Source: JAHDHW01 sp965220465 (GTDB taxonomy: Bacteria; Bacteroidota; Bacteroidia; Chitinophagales; Saprospiraceae). Taken from it: 64,000 bases of DNA. The stretch covers positions 310,001 through 374,000 of the forward strand of contig CBDCPZ010000025.1 in assembly GCA_965220465.1 (NCBI GenBank), written 5' to 3'. Every line of letters begins with the position of its first letter. Positions within the stretch are counted from its first letter, which is position 1. The position numbers were made by a program, and so were the translations under genes. The notes beneath the pieces were generated by a model. It was not told where the DNA came from. It did not search any database and saw only the letters and a program-made list of their open reading frames with translations. Positions 45,860 to 54,022 of the stretch are shown piece after piece.

Positions 45860-46777
45860 TTATGTAACCTCGATCAACTTTCCATGCCTATAGATAACAA
45901 AATTTTGCTCTTCTGCTCCTTTTATAACAGCTTCTGTTCGACCAGAATCAAAGGCATCTTCAATATTCATTTCATTATCTTCGGCTAATTGAAAATAAAA
46001 TCCACTACTAAATGCAGCAGCAGCAATATCGCCAATGGCCACATTAGTTCCAATGACATATTCTACATACTCGGAGATGATAGCAGATTGGTCTTGTGTG
46101 TGGCAAGCATTCAATAAAACAACTCTGATTTTGAAGCGTTTTTTGAATAGCTTAAAAAGTGCTTTTAATCCTTGAATAGGTATTAAGAATTCTTCGTTTT
46201 TATCATCATTTTGTACCACAATACCTGCATATTTTCCTTTTGCTCCATGTCCGGAAAAGTGCAAAATATCAGGTCGTTCACGCTGAGTAAATTCTTTAAA
46301 CTCTGTTCCACTAATTGCCTTTCTCAAAATAATATTAAAAAGCTCCTGCTTTTGTTGCAATTTTTGATTGATAACGGCATATTCCTTATCTAAATTCAGT
46401 TTGGTGGTGTTAGCAGGATTTGCAGTTAGCATCAAAATTTTTATTTTTTCTGAGGAGAAAGCGTCATCTATTCTATTTGTTCTATTGTTATCTTTTGTGT
46501 CCTCTGGGATTGGGTTATTTTCATTTACACTATTCAATAAATCCAATACACCATAGCTTATTTTATTTTGTTCTCGAGTAGCTTCTGAGTTAAATAATAA
46601 GCCTAATCTTTTTTCATTATTGAGGCTTGCTAAGGATCCTTTTAGAAGGGTTATCTCCTTTTTTAGTTGTTCTTGATGATTTTCACGCGCCCATTTAATA
46701 ATTTCATCAATTGCTTTTTCGGTACTAGCTCGGCCAATTAATTGGTGTACAATTTCCTTTAGTTCTTTGAGGGTCAT
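45860..46777 (-). CDS. effector-associated-domain CHAT caspase-like protease
   Basis: 305 residues. Residues 1-85 form a helical domain resembling effector-associated domain 11 (SLASLNNEKRLGLLF...REQNKISYGVLDLLNSV), the kind that joins signalling partners by like-with-like contact. After an acidic linker, residues about 112-300 are a CHAT peptidase: KILMLTANPANTTKLNLDKEY, the catalytic His177 in HFSGHG and Cys225 in LLNACHT. Both catalytic residues are intact. CHAT enzymes are caspase relatives that cleave a partner when triggered. First gene of the module (CHAT, hydrolase, Roc-COR). Confidence 0.88.
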   Translation of the reverse strand: MTLKELKEIVHQLIGRASTEKAIDEIIKWARENHQEQLKKEITLLKGSLASLNNEKRLGLLFNSEATREQNKISYGVLDLLNSVNENNPIPEDTKDNNRTNRIDDAFSSEKIKILMLTANPANTTKLNLDKEYAVINQKLQQKQELFNIILRKAISGTEFKEFTQRERPDILHFSGHGAKGKYAGIVVQNDDKNEEFLIPIQGLKALFKLFKKRFKIRVVLLNACHTQDQSAIISEYVEYVIGTNVAIGDIAAAAFSSGFYFQLAEDNEMNIEDAFDSGRTEAVIKGAEEQNFVIYRHGKLIEVT

Positions 46778-47194
46778 TGGATAATTTGCTTTTTGTTCTT
46801 GAATAGAAGAAACTTAAAGTTACAAAAACCATTTTCACTCAAGGGTAAATATTGTTCTTTCTTTGATCGAATTTCTCTCCTCATACCCTCCGCTGCCACA
46901 TCTTGATCTGCCAACCAACTCAATCATTTCACTAAAATGTCTGGTTGAATGTTAATGTAGCCTACTTGGCTATAAGCTTCTGCATTGCTTCCATATTATG
47001 GCAAAAGGTTCAATAAACAAATCTTCATTGCAACTTCATTGTTATTTTTATAACGCCCAATGATCAGGATAAGACAAGTGAGTCTGGGTTTTCTTAGTAC
47101 CTGCTAAAGGGTTTGTTTTGTTTGTGAATTTCATGGCCAACACATTTTAGTCAATTCGGCTGTTATCAAATCAATTTACGTTTAATATTTATTA
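46778..47194. other. 417-bp gap, possible decayed gene
   Basis: No intact gene. The minus strand holds short open stretches broken by stops, for example one reading YGSNAEAYSQVGYINIQPD then, after one stop, LSWLADQDVAAEGMRRE, and another reading KTKKTQTHLSYPDHW. This could be a decayed gene or chance. The promoter of the CHAT module must lie at the left end. Confidence 0.3.
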
Positions 47195-47539
47195 TCAAAC
47201 CATTGATTTATTAACATAAGTTGCTTTCTCAAAATCACTTATGTTTATTGAAATAATAGGAACTTCTGGAAACTCTGATTTTAATTTTGAAATAATCTTT
47301 TTGGAAAGATCCTTTTTCTGATCTACAGTTCTTCCTTCCATTATATTGGCAAAAATATGGATAAAGTCTTTTTTGCTATTTCCATTATTGTATTGCTCAA
47401 ATGAACTGATCCTCACTTTAATATCTCCCTTTGCAAAAAGACCAGTGGAATCAGCCTCATCGTGAATTTGTTGCATAAAGTCGGATGGAGATTTTCGGGT
47501 TAAAATACTTTTTGAGCAATGTATGATAAAGTGTGGCAT
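47195..47539 (-). CDS. 5-carboxymethyl-2-hydroxymuconate isomerase-like tautomerase
   Basis: 114 residues. It starts MPHFIIHCSKSIL, giving the N-terminal Pro that serves as the general base in the tautomerase superfamily. The later segments DIKVRISSFEQY and FIHIFANIMEGRTVDQKKDLS match the CHMI family. Such enzymes shift double bonds in the homoprotocatechuate pathway, but isolated copies in Bacteroidota have no proven substrate. It is a single gene in this redox-rich region. Confidence 0.85.
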   Translation of the reverse strand: MPHFIIHCSKSILTRKSPSDFMQQIHDEADSTGLFAKGDIKVRISSFEQYNNGNSKKDFIHIFANIMEGRTVDQKKDLSKKIISKLKSEFPEVPIISINISDFEKATYVNKSMV

Positions 47540-47616
47540 GTCTGTATTTTTATTTGTTGTAAAGGAGAACCAAGCTTGAATTTGGCCCTCCTTTAATTCA
47601 TTTAATTTTTGATAGA

Positions 47617-48012
47617 TTATTCAGTCAATATTTGACGAGATACTCTTAATCGCCAGTAAAGCCCCACTACTAAAATATATTCAACTGCAATCAACCAAAA
47701 GCCTGGATCTATAAAAAAAGTAAGGTAACTTCCACCCTCAGGAATTATTAAAATTGGTACAGTTATCAAAGCATCCAACGCCATTGCGGTAATAAACATA
47801 ACGATACCAAGTTTAAAACCATTGGTATTGTCCCACTTTTTATAGTAAAAATTAGCACCAAATACCGCAATTGGAATCACTGCAAGGGTAAGCAATAAAT
47901 TTGCTTGGAATTCCGGATCTTCCATCAACACAATAAAGAAAGATCCAATATAAACGCTAACTCCTAATGTCCAAATTATTATTGCTGATAGTATTGCTCT
48001 CTTAATATTCAT
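47617..48012 (-). CDS. DUF5367 family membrane protein
   Basis: About 131 residues from the ATG at 48010-48012. The frame is open far upstream (to 48207), but that part overlaps the NmrA gene and is not membrane-like. Four hydrophobic helices (IKRAILSAIIIWTLGVSVYI; LLTLAVIPIAVFGANFYY; LGIVMFITAMALDALITVPI; PGFWLIAVEYILVVGLYW) fit DUF5367. Function unknown. It follows the NmrA-type gene by about 60 nt. Confidence 0.75.
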   Translation of the reverse strand: MNIKRAILSAIIIWTLGVSVYIGSFFIVLMEDPEFQANLLLTLAVIPIAVFGANFYYKKWDNTNGFKLGIVMFITAMALDALITVPILIIPEGGSYLTFFIDPGFWLIAVEYILVVGLYWRLRVSRQILTE

Positions 48013-48073
48013 TTTTAAAAATTTTAAGTGAAATTTGCATACTGTTTCAATCATGAAACAGTATGTGTAGAAA

Positions 48074-48916
48074 TTATATAGTTGCTTCTGCGGTAGGATT
48101 CCAGACACCGGTGAGGACTGTTTCCTGAACATATTTTGAAAAATCTTTTGCTTTTCTGCCCAATACTCTTTCGATATCATTGGTGACAATATTATTTCCC
48201 TCAGCAACTAATACTTCAGTGAACAAATAATTGATTAACCAGATATAATCCGAAGGAACCTGAAAATCTTGCAACATCTTTGTATAAGCACTCAGGGAAA
48301 TTGGGGTAAAAATTATTTGTCTACCTGTTGCTTTTGCGATTTCATCTATCACCTCTGGAAATGTCAATGTTCTAGGGCCGGTCAATTCATAAATTTGATC
48401 ATTATGCTGCTCATTCATCAATACTTCCACTGCGACATCTGCGATATCATCTGTATCAACATATGGTACTTTCGCCTCAGCCTGTGGCAAAGCTACATGC
48501 CCAGCCAGGATGGGGTCAAGGAAAAAGCTTTCACTGAAGTTTTGATTGAACCAGCTTGCTCGAATAATGGTGTAGTCTAAACCAGAATTAATTACCACCT
48601 GCTCACAAAGTTCTGCTTCTCTTTCCCCTTTCCCAGACAGAAGAACGATCTTTTTGATTCCACTTTGAATGGCTAGTTTGGTCAATGCTTCGATAGCATC
48701 TAAAGCACCCGGTACTGCCAAATCTGGCTGAAAAGTGACGTACATTTTCTCCATGCCTTCCAGTGCTTCGGGCCATGTGTTTTGATTTTGCCAGTCGAAA
48801 TCCGGTTTTTGATTTCGAGATCCTATTCGAACGTATTGATCAAGTGTTTGGAGTTTTTGAACTACTTTGCGACCAGTTTTGCCAGTCCCGCCAATTACTA
48901 AAATGTTACTTTTCAT
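48074..48916 (-). CDS. NmrA-family NAD(P)-binding protein
   Basis: About 280 residues from the ATG at 48914-48916; a TTG start three codons up is possible. Rossmann motif VIGGTGKTGRKV at the N-terminus, then GKGEREAELCEQVV and IIRASWFNQNFSE, and a typical C-terminal half (YELTGPRTLTFPEVIDEIAK). NmrA-like proteins bind NAD(P) and act either as reductases or as redox sensors that control transcription; the Tyr-x3-Lys of true SDRs is not seen here. Part of a same-strand run with DUF5367 and DUF1772. Confidence 0.88.
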   Translation of the reverse strand: MKSNILVIGGTGKTGRKVVQKLQTLDQYVRIGSRNQKPDFDWQNQNTWPEALEGMEKMYVTFQPDLAVPGALDAIEALTKLAIQSGIKKIVLLSGKGEREAELCEQVVINSGLDYTIIRASWFNQNFSESFFLDPILAGHVALPQAEAKVPYVDTDDIADVAVEVLMNEQHNDQIYELTGPRTLTFPEVIDEIAKATGRQIIFTPISLSAYTKMLQDFQVPSDYIWLINYLFTEVLVAEGNNIVTNDIERVLGRKAKDFSKYVQETVLTGVWNPTAEATI

Positions 48917-48945
48917 TTTTATCAATATTTATGTTTTATAATAAA

Positions 48946-49449
48946 TTAAATTGTCTTTGAAGAAGAGAAAACCGCTAGTAGTGAAAGCAGAAATGAAAGC
49001 ACCGCAAACACAGTTCTGATCATGTGCAATCTATTCCATCTCAATTCATAGTCGTTTCTAAATTTGGTAAGTTGATCCATACTTAAACTACTTATTTCGA
49101 TTACATCTAAGGCATTGTTAAGGGGAACATTCCCGAATACAGTGACACCAAAAGTCCCTAACATATAGGTGATAGATGCGGCCAGTAGCAGCCAAAATGT
49201 TACTTTGTTGGAATGAAATTCATAAATGCTTGATATGCTCAAGAATATTATGCTTCCAAAAAAGATCAGGAAAAAAGCCGGATTTAAAATAGCCCGATTG
49301 ATCGACTGCATCGTTTCCAAGTATATTAGGTCCACTACCTTTCGAGTTCCTGGGATCACTGAAACTGCCCAAGCATAAAAAAATCCTGCTGAAAGGCCCG
49401 TCAATAATACTGTTGTAAAAAGTGTGATTGATTTAATTGAAATTTCCAT
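48946..49449 (-). CDS. DUF1772 (anthrone-oxygenase-like) membrane protein
   Basis: About 167 residues from the ATG at 49447-49449; an ATG at 49479 would overlap the upstream gene by 28 nt. Four membrane helices (TTVLLTGLSAGFFYAWAVSV; ILNPAFFLIFFGSIIFL; FWLLLAASITYMLGTFGVTVF; MIRTVFAVLSFLLSLLAVF) and the motif FGNVPLNNAL place it in DUF1772. Some members are anthrone oxygenases, but the bacterial role is unknown. It is 2 nt downstream of the haem-binding protein gene. Confidence 0.82.
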   Translation of the reverse strand: MEISIKSITLFTTVLLTGLSAGFFYAWAVSVIPGTRKVVDLIYLETMQSINRAILNPAFFLIFFGSIIFLSISSIYEFHSNKVTFWLLLAASITYMLGTFGVTVFGNVPLNNALDVIEISSLSMDQLTKFRNDYELRWNRLHMIRTVFAVLSFLLSLLAVFSSSKTI

Positions 49450-49451
49450 TT

Positions 49452-49808
49452 TTAAAATATTTTTTTGGTTAAAAGCCATTGTTTGAGTGTATTGTATTCC
49501 TTGTCAGAAAGTTGGATCTCATTGCCTTTAGGCATTCGTCTCTTGACAAAAACCTGCTTATAGATTTTGGGTGCGAGGTCTGACATGTTTTCGAGATTGA
49601 AGACTCTGCGAGGATTTTTTTTCTCGTGGCAGACATTACATTTCGTTTTAAGTATCTGTAATGCTTCCAATCTTAAGTCAACTACTTTTTGCGAAGACTT
49701 TAATATTTCTACCTTTTGATCTTCCGGAAGTTGGAAAGAAAGAATGATCGCAATCCCAAATAGGATGGCAATTGATTTTGAAAGAATTGGTTTGAAATGT
49801 CTCATCAT
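49452..49808 (-). CDS. exported haem-binding domain protein (cytochrome c type)
   Basis: 118 residues. One N-terminal helix (SIAILFGIAIILSFQL) as signal or anchor, then one CNVCH haem c motif at about residue 57 followed by EKKNPRRVFNLENM, and a distal Met in RRMPKGNEI. This is the small haem-binding domain common in Bacteroidota oxidoreductase gene sets. It would be a periplasmic electron carrier. The AraC regulator gene lies 88 nt upstream and the DUF1772 gene follows directly. Confidence 0.83.
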   Translation of the reverse strand: MMRHFKPILSKSIAILFGIAIILSFQLPEDQKVEILKSSQKVVDLRLEALQILKTKCNVCHEKKNPRRVFNLENMSDLAPKIYKQVFVKRRMPKGNEIQLSDKEYNTLKQWLLTKKIF

Positions 49809-49895
49809 TATTTATTTATTAATTGATAAGACAAAGGTGGAGTCTTTCTTACTTGATCATTTGTTTGAAAAGGAGTATGATTTGTTCGAAAAGGA

Positions 49896-50753
49896 TTATC
49901 CTTTTATATCGCTTGGGCGGTAGCCAAATTTCTTGGAAAAAGCGTTCGAAAAGGAGCTGAGGCTATCATATCCCACTTGCCATGCAGCTTCCTGAACCGT
50001 CATTCTTTGGTTTCTTAGTAATTCATGTGCCGTGGTAAGTCGTTCATTTTGAAGGTATTTGAACACTGGTACCCCAAACAATTCTTTAAAATTTTTCTTG
50101 AGTTTAAAAGTATTTAATCCAATTTGCTTGGAAAGTTCGGAAAGGGACGGGGGTGTTTCCAGGTTTTCAGAAAGTATCTCCTTTGCTTGCAACAATCTAT
50201 CTCTTTCATCTTGCGGAATGGTCTTTTCAGACATCATCGAAAGTTGGCCAAAATAATGCGCCAGCAATGAAGTCATCTGACTTCTAAAGAACATCATTTT
50301 TGCCTTGCCTTCATATTTGGTGTGAAAAACCTGGTCAACAACAGACTGCATTTCAGGCGTCATGAAAAAGGTAGGCCCTTCCACATAATGATCTTTAGGA
50401 AAAACCAATTGATTAAGCATTTCACCGAATAACTCTCCTTCGTGGTTGGGTAATTTCTCCAGATTGCTCGCAGAAGTAGCAATCACAATGCACTCAAGTG
50501 GTTTTAAAGAGGAAACTTTATGCATAAATTCGACCTTCTCATCAGCGTAAAATGAAAGGGCCAAACCTTTTGTATGGTTAAACACTTTTTGTTTTTCACC
50601 AAATTTCACCGTAAGGTCTACATTTCCAGAGCCATAGAAAGCCACTGCAATAACTGATTCATCAAATAAACACGAATCAATCGACGGCTCTTCAGAGTTT
50701 GCCGCCTCCACCAAAATGGTAAAGTCATTAATGTCGATTATATCTCTTGTCAT
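49896..50753 (-). CDS. AraC-family transcription regulator
   Basis: 285 residues. The C-terminal about 100 residues contain both helix-turn-helix units (LSELSKQIGLNTFKLKKNF and VQEAAWQVGYDSLSSFSNAF, ending KKFGYRPSDIK). The N-terminal about 180 residues are an effector-binding half with no motif I recognise. First gene in a same-strand run that continues through the haem-binding protein and DUF1772 genes, so it likely controls these redox proteins. A palindromic element is found just upstream of its start. Confidence 0.9.
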   Translation of the reverse strand: MTRDIIDINDFTILVEAANSEEPSIDSCLFDESVIAVAFYGSGNVDLTVKFGEKQKVFNHTKGLALSFYADEKVEFMHKVSSLKPLECIVIATSASNLEKLPNHEGELFGEMLNQLVFPKDHYVEGPTFFMTPEMQSVVDQVFHTKYEGKAKMMFFRSQMTSLLAHYFGQLSMMSEKTIPQDERDRLLQAKEILSENLETPPSLSELSKQIGLNTFKLKKNFKELFGVPVFKYLQNERLTTAHELLRNQRMTVQEAAWQVGYDSLSSFSNAFSKKFGYRPSDIKG

Positions 50754-50790
50754 AAATATTTCGTAGCCGTTAATATTCAGCTATGCTTGA

Positions 50791-50866
50791 TGTGCCAACA
50801 AATTAGGTGAAAGCATGGGCTTGATCGTTGGTACGAGCGAATAGTCATTGTAAGCAGTTCGTTTTT
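50791..50866 (-). repeat. palindromic element B after the PaiB-like gene
   Basis: Diverged copy of the element at 41987-42080: TGTGCCAACAAATT at the start, GTGCCAAC (50792) able to pair with GTTGGTAC (50827), and CGAATAGTCATTGT (50838-50851), which differs from copy A by one base in 14. It starts 10 nt past the PaiB-like stop codon. Confidence 0.6.
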
Positions 50867-50875
50867 TTAAATATT

Positions 50876-51514
50876 TTAATCCTCAGGAAATAACTCTTTC
50901 GCTCTTTTTTCCATCTCAGCAGCAATCACACGGCCATCTTCATCTTGTTCTTTAAGCTTCTTAATAATGTTGTGATAGCTTTTAGCATCTCTGTCTTGAC
51001 TTAATTTGAAAACAGTATCAATCTCTTTTATCTCAATTTCAAAAGCTACGATTGCATGCATTACTCTTTGTTTAAATTCTAAAGGCAAGTTGTCAAAAAC
51101 AGTTGTTGACTGCCGATTCTGACCTTCGAAATGCAGTGTTGTCATTCTAAGTATATCTTCTAGCGCACTATCGTCTAAAAACCTAATCATTCCTTTTGCA
51201 TGTACACTCATATAATTCCAAGTAGACGCGGTATACGGATTGCTGTACCAAGTACCACTTACATAGGTGTGCTTACCTGTAAAAACTACAAGAACATTTT
51301 CATTATGTAAAAAAGCTTTATGGTGATCTGTATTTTTCATTATGTGTCCTCGCAGTACTTTCCTGCCATCTTTTTTTTGAATAAAGACTGGCACTTGTGA
51401 GGCAACAGGTTTGTTGTTCGAATCACATCCCGTTATAAAAGCAAAAGGATACTGTTCAACAAATTCCTTAATTATCTGTTCATTTCGTTCTTTGTGGTAT
51501 GGGAGATTGTACAT
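50876..51514 (-). CDS. PaiB-family FMN-binding protein (negative transcriptional regulator)
   Basis: 212 residues. Typical PaiB opening MYNLPYHKERNEQIIKEF, then FITGCDSNNKPVASQVPVF, GHIMKNTDHHKAF and VSGTWYSNPYTASTWNY, which together form the split-barrel flavin-binding fold. PaiB of Bacillus is linked with control of sporulation and protease genes, but Bacteroidota copies have no known targets. It is a single gene. Confidence 0.88.
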   Translation of the reverse strand: MYNLPYHKERNEQIIKEFVEQYPFAFITGCDSNNKPVASQVPVFIQKKDGRKVLRGHIMKNTDHHKAFLHNENVLVVFTGKHTYVSGTWYSNPYTASTWNYMSVHAKGMIRFLDDSALEDILRMTTLHFEGQNRQSTTVFDNLPLEFKQRVMHAIVAFEIEIKEIDTVFKLSQDRDAKSYHNIIKKLKEQDEDGRVIAAEMEKRAKELFPED

Positions 51515-51629
51515 TAGTTTAAATATTATTAATTTTTGATTTTCGGTTAAATCCTAAATAGAAATAATGAATTTCTAAATGTCCTACCTGCATAATGACT
51601 GCTAACTTAATTGTAAACGCAAATTACTA

Positions 51630-53024
51630 TTAAGTTCTTAATTTCAAATGAAAAGACTTCGGTCGAGTCAGTACATCATATCCCAATTTTGAAAGTGTGC
51701 AACCACGTCCAGAATCTTTCACACCCGTCCATGCCAATGCCGGATCGAGATAATCGCAACGATTTAAAAAGACAGTTCCAGATTCAAGTTGGTTGCCAAT
51801 ATTCAAAGCTTCTTGCACATTTTCTGACCAGACGGATGCAGTCAAACCGTATTTGCTGTCATTCATCAATCTAATTGCTTCCTCGTCATTTTTTACAGCC
51901 ATAATTCCGACAACTGGGCCGAAAGTTTCTTCTGTCATAATTTCCATCTCATGATTGATATCGATCAAAACTTGCGGAGCCAAATAAGGTGTTCCGTCTT
52001 GATGATTTGGAAATAGATTTTGATCAATCAAAGCTTTGGCTCCTTTTTGAATGGCATTCTGAATTTGTGTTTTTGTAAAATCAGCTGCAGCAGTTTTGAC
52101 CATTGGACCTAAAGTAGTGTCTTTTAAAAGTGGATTTCCCAGTTTGTATTTTTTAGCTAAATCCACAAATCCTTCTATAAATGGATCAAATAATTTTTCA
52201 TCAACATAAATTCTTTCGATTCCACAACAAGATTGTCCGGAATTGAAAAAAGAACCATCAACTAAATTTTCAATGGCATATTCCAAATTAGCATCTTTTC
52301 GAACATATGCAGGATCTTTTCCACCCAACTCCAAACCTGTGGCAATAAATCGCTTGCCGGCTGCTTTTTGAATGGCTTTTCCACCTTCAACTGAACCTGT
52401 AAAGGCCACAAAATCAATCCTTTTGTCAGCAATGATATCCGCTACCTGCTGATGGTTAAGATGTAAAATTTGAAACACGTCTTCCGGCAAACCAGCATAT
52501 TCAAAAGCTTTTTGATATTGCTCGGCACAAAGCGGTGTTTGCTGGGCATGTTTTAAAATAACGGTATTTCCAGCCATGATCGCCGGAATAATGGCGTTTA
52601 CGGACGTGAGGTAAGGATAATTCCAGGGAGCGAGCACAAAGACAGTTCCCAGCGGTTCCTTTCGAATAAATCGTTGAAATCCGGCAATTTCCTCAACAGG
52701 AATATCCGCCAAACTTTGCTCCGCGATATTGATCATGTATTCGGCCCGTTCTTTAAAACCTTTGGTGATTTCAAAACCTGCATACTGGATTGGTCTACCC
52801 ATTTGCCAGGTTAGCTCTTCTTTTATTACATCAACATTTTGCAAAAAATAGTCGATTACTTTTCTACATATTTTTGCACGTTGAGCAATCGAAGTTGTTT
52901 TCCAACTTTTTTGGATTTGGACTGCCTTGACGAGTTTTTTTTCAATCTCTTTTGGGTCAGCAAAAGATCTTTCTAAATACACCGAACCGTCAACAGGACT
53001 AATCGTTTGAAAGGAATTACTCAT
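51630..53024 (-). CDS. aldehyde dehydrogenase
   Basis: 464 residues. NAD(P)-binding and catalytic motifs are complete: the Asn of APWNYPY, the general base Glu in GLELGGKDPAY, and the nucleophile Cys in NSGQSCCGIERIYV (the doubled Cys is notable), with a final EETFGPVVGIM. It oxidises an aldehyde to the acid. Downstream of three TIR genes in the same direction as the permease, glutamine-synthetase-like and SDR genes, it would suit the aldehyde step of an amine degradation route; the substrate is inferred only. Confidence 0.9.
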   Translation of the reverse strand: MSNSFQTISPVDGSVYLERSFADPKEIEKKLVKAVQIQKSWKTTSIAQRAKICRKVIDYFLQNVDVIKEELTWQMGRPIQYAGFEITKGFKERAEYMINIAEQSLADIPVEEIAGFQRFIRKEPLGTVFVLAPWNYPYLTSVNAIIPAIMAGNTVILKHAQQTPLCAEQYQKAFEYAGLPEDVFQILHLNHQQVADIIADKRIDFVAFTGSVEGGKAIQKAAGKRFIATGLELGGKDPAYVRKDANLEYAIENLVDGSFFNSGQSCCGIERIYVDEKLFDPFIEGFVDLAKKYKLGNPLLKDTTLGPMVKTAAADFTKTQIQNAIQKGAKALIDQNLFPNHQDGTPYLAPQVLIDINHEMEIMTEETFGPVVGIMAVKNDEEAIRLMNDSKYGLTASVWSENVQEALNIGNQLESGTVFLNRCDYLDPALAWTGVKDSGRGCTLSKLGYDVLTRPKSFHLKLRT

Positions 53025-53062
53025 TCCATCAGTTTTATGAAAAATACAAAGAAAAGAAAGTT

Positions 53063-53944
53063 TTAGATGTGATGCTTAATTCCCTGAATCAATCTTTCCA
53101 TGTCTCTGTGAAAATCAGGGTCAGGACGGACGGGAATTCCATTCCAAAAAGCCAAAGTTTTCAGGCTTTCTGGTAAATTATTATTTGAAGGCATTTTCGC
53201 TCCTCTCACCAAAACAGGAATCACAGGAATCTTTCGCTTTAACGCAGATTCAATTTCAATTCTGACAAAATCCTTTTCATCGTCAATTCGCTTTTCACCC
53301 TTTGGCACATTCGATTCAATCCAATAAGGGCCGATGATGGCAATTAATACGTTACACTCCCCTACTTTTTTATTTAAATGATCCAAAAAATCAACCCCCA
53401 AAGGAATGGAGTCTACATCTTTAAAAAGTTGCTTTCTATCAAAAGATTGTAAAAGTTTATCATAAATTCGTCCGGTTACATCTGCGCTATCGTTGCGTCG
53501 ATAAGAGATAAAAATGTTTTTAAAAACTGGTCCTGGTTTTTTGGACGGTGGAGGTGATTTCTTCTTAGGTGTACTTTGAGTGGGTTTGGGCGCTGGTTTA
53601 GATTGCCGATAACGTTCCCTCGATTTCTTTTGGATGCTCAATAAATCTTCTGTACTTTTTTCTTTAATTGGTGTGCGTGAGTTTGTTCGCCTTGAATTTT
53701 GATCAGTTTTTTTATCAGATTTAAGCCGGTGAGATTCATATGGCTTATCAGTAGCTTCAGAAGTTGTAAATGATTTTCTGAGCATTTTATAACTCATAAC
53801 CGATAAAAAAGCACCAATCCCTATCATCGATAAAGCTTCTAAAAAAGCATACTCATTCATGCTAAGCCCCACTATTCCAAAAACAACAACAGTTGCTGAG
53901 AATATGCAAATTAATATCGAGAAGAATTTCTTTAAACCGTCCAT
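53063..53944 (-). CDS. membrane-anchored TIR-domain protein (copy 1)
   Basis: 293 residues. Two N-terminal membrane helices (about 8-27, 32-50), a charged Pro/Lys/Ser-rich linker with the motif DLLSIQKKSRERY (about 100-113), then a TIR domain (about 140-293): FKNIFISYRRNDSADVTGRIYD, LFKDVDSIPLGVDF and DFVRIEIESAL. The Glu of this last helix sits where the catalytic Glu of TIR NADases is found. It ends in the shared sequence DFHRDMERLIQGIKHHI. Likely an NAD+-consuming or signalling effector held at the membrane. Last of the three tandem TIR genes, 38 nt before the ALDH gene. Confidence 0.9.
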   Translation of the reverse strand: MDGLKKFFSILICIFSATVVVFGIVGLSMNEYAFLEALSMIGIGAFLSVMSYKMLRKSFTTSEATDKPYESHRLKSDKKTDQNSRRTNSRTPIKEKSTEDLLSIQKKSRERYRQSKPAPKPTQSTPKKKSPPPSKKPGPVFKNIFISYRRNDSADVTGRIYDKLLQSFDRKQLFKDVDSIPLGVDFLDHLNKKVGECNVLIAIIGPYWIESNVPKGEKRIDDEKDFVRIEIESALKRKIPVIPVLVRGAKMPSNNNLPESLKTLAFWNGIPVRPDPDFHRDMERLIQGIKHHI

Positions 53945-54022
53945 TTAATATGCTATTATATCTAAAATATTATTAATCTGGTTCTCATATATTTTCCATT
54001 TTCAAAAAAACATAAAGATATT

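Noticed and set aside
48013..48207. Extended start of the DUF5367 frame
   Set aside because: The 65 extra residues overlap the NmrA gene and are not membrane-like; the ATG at 48012 begins directly with the first helix.
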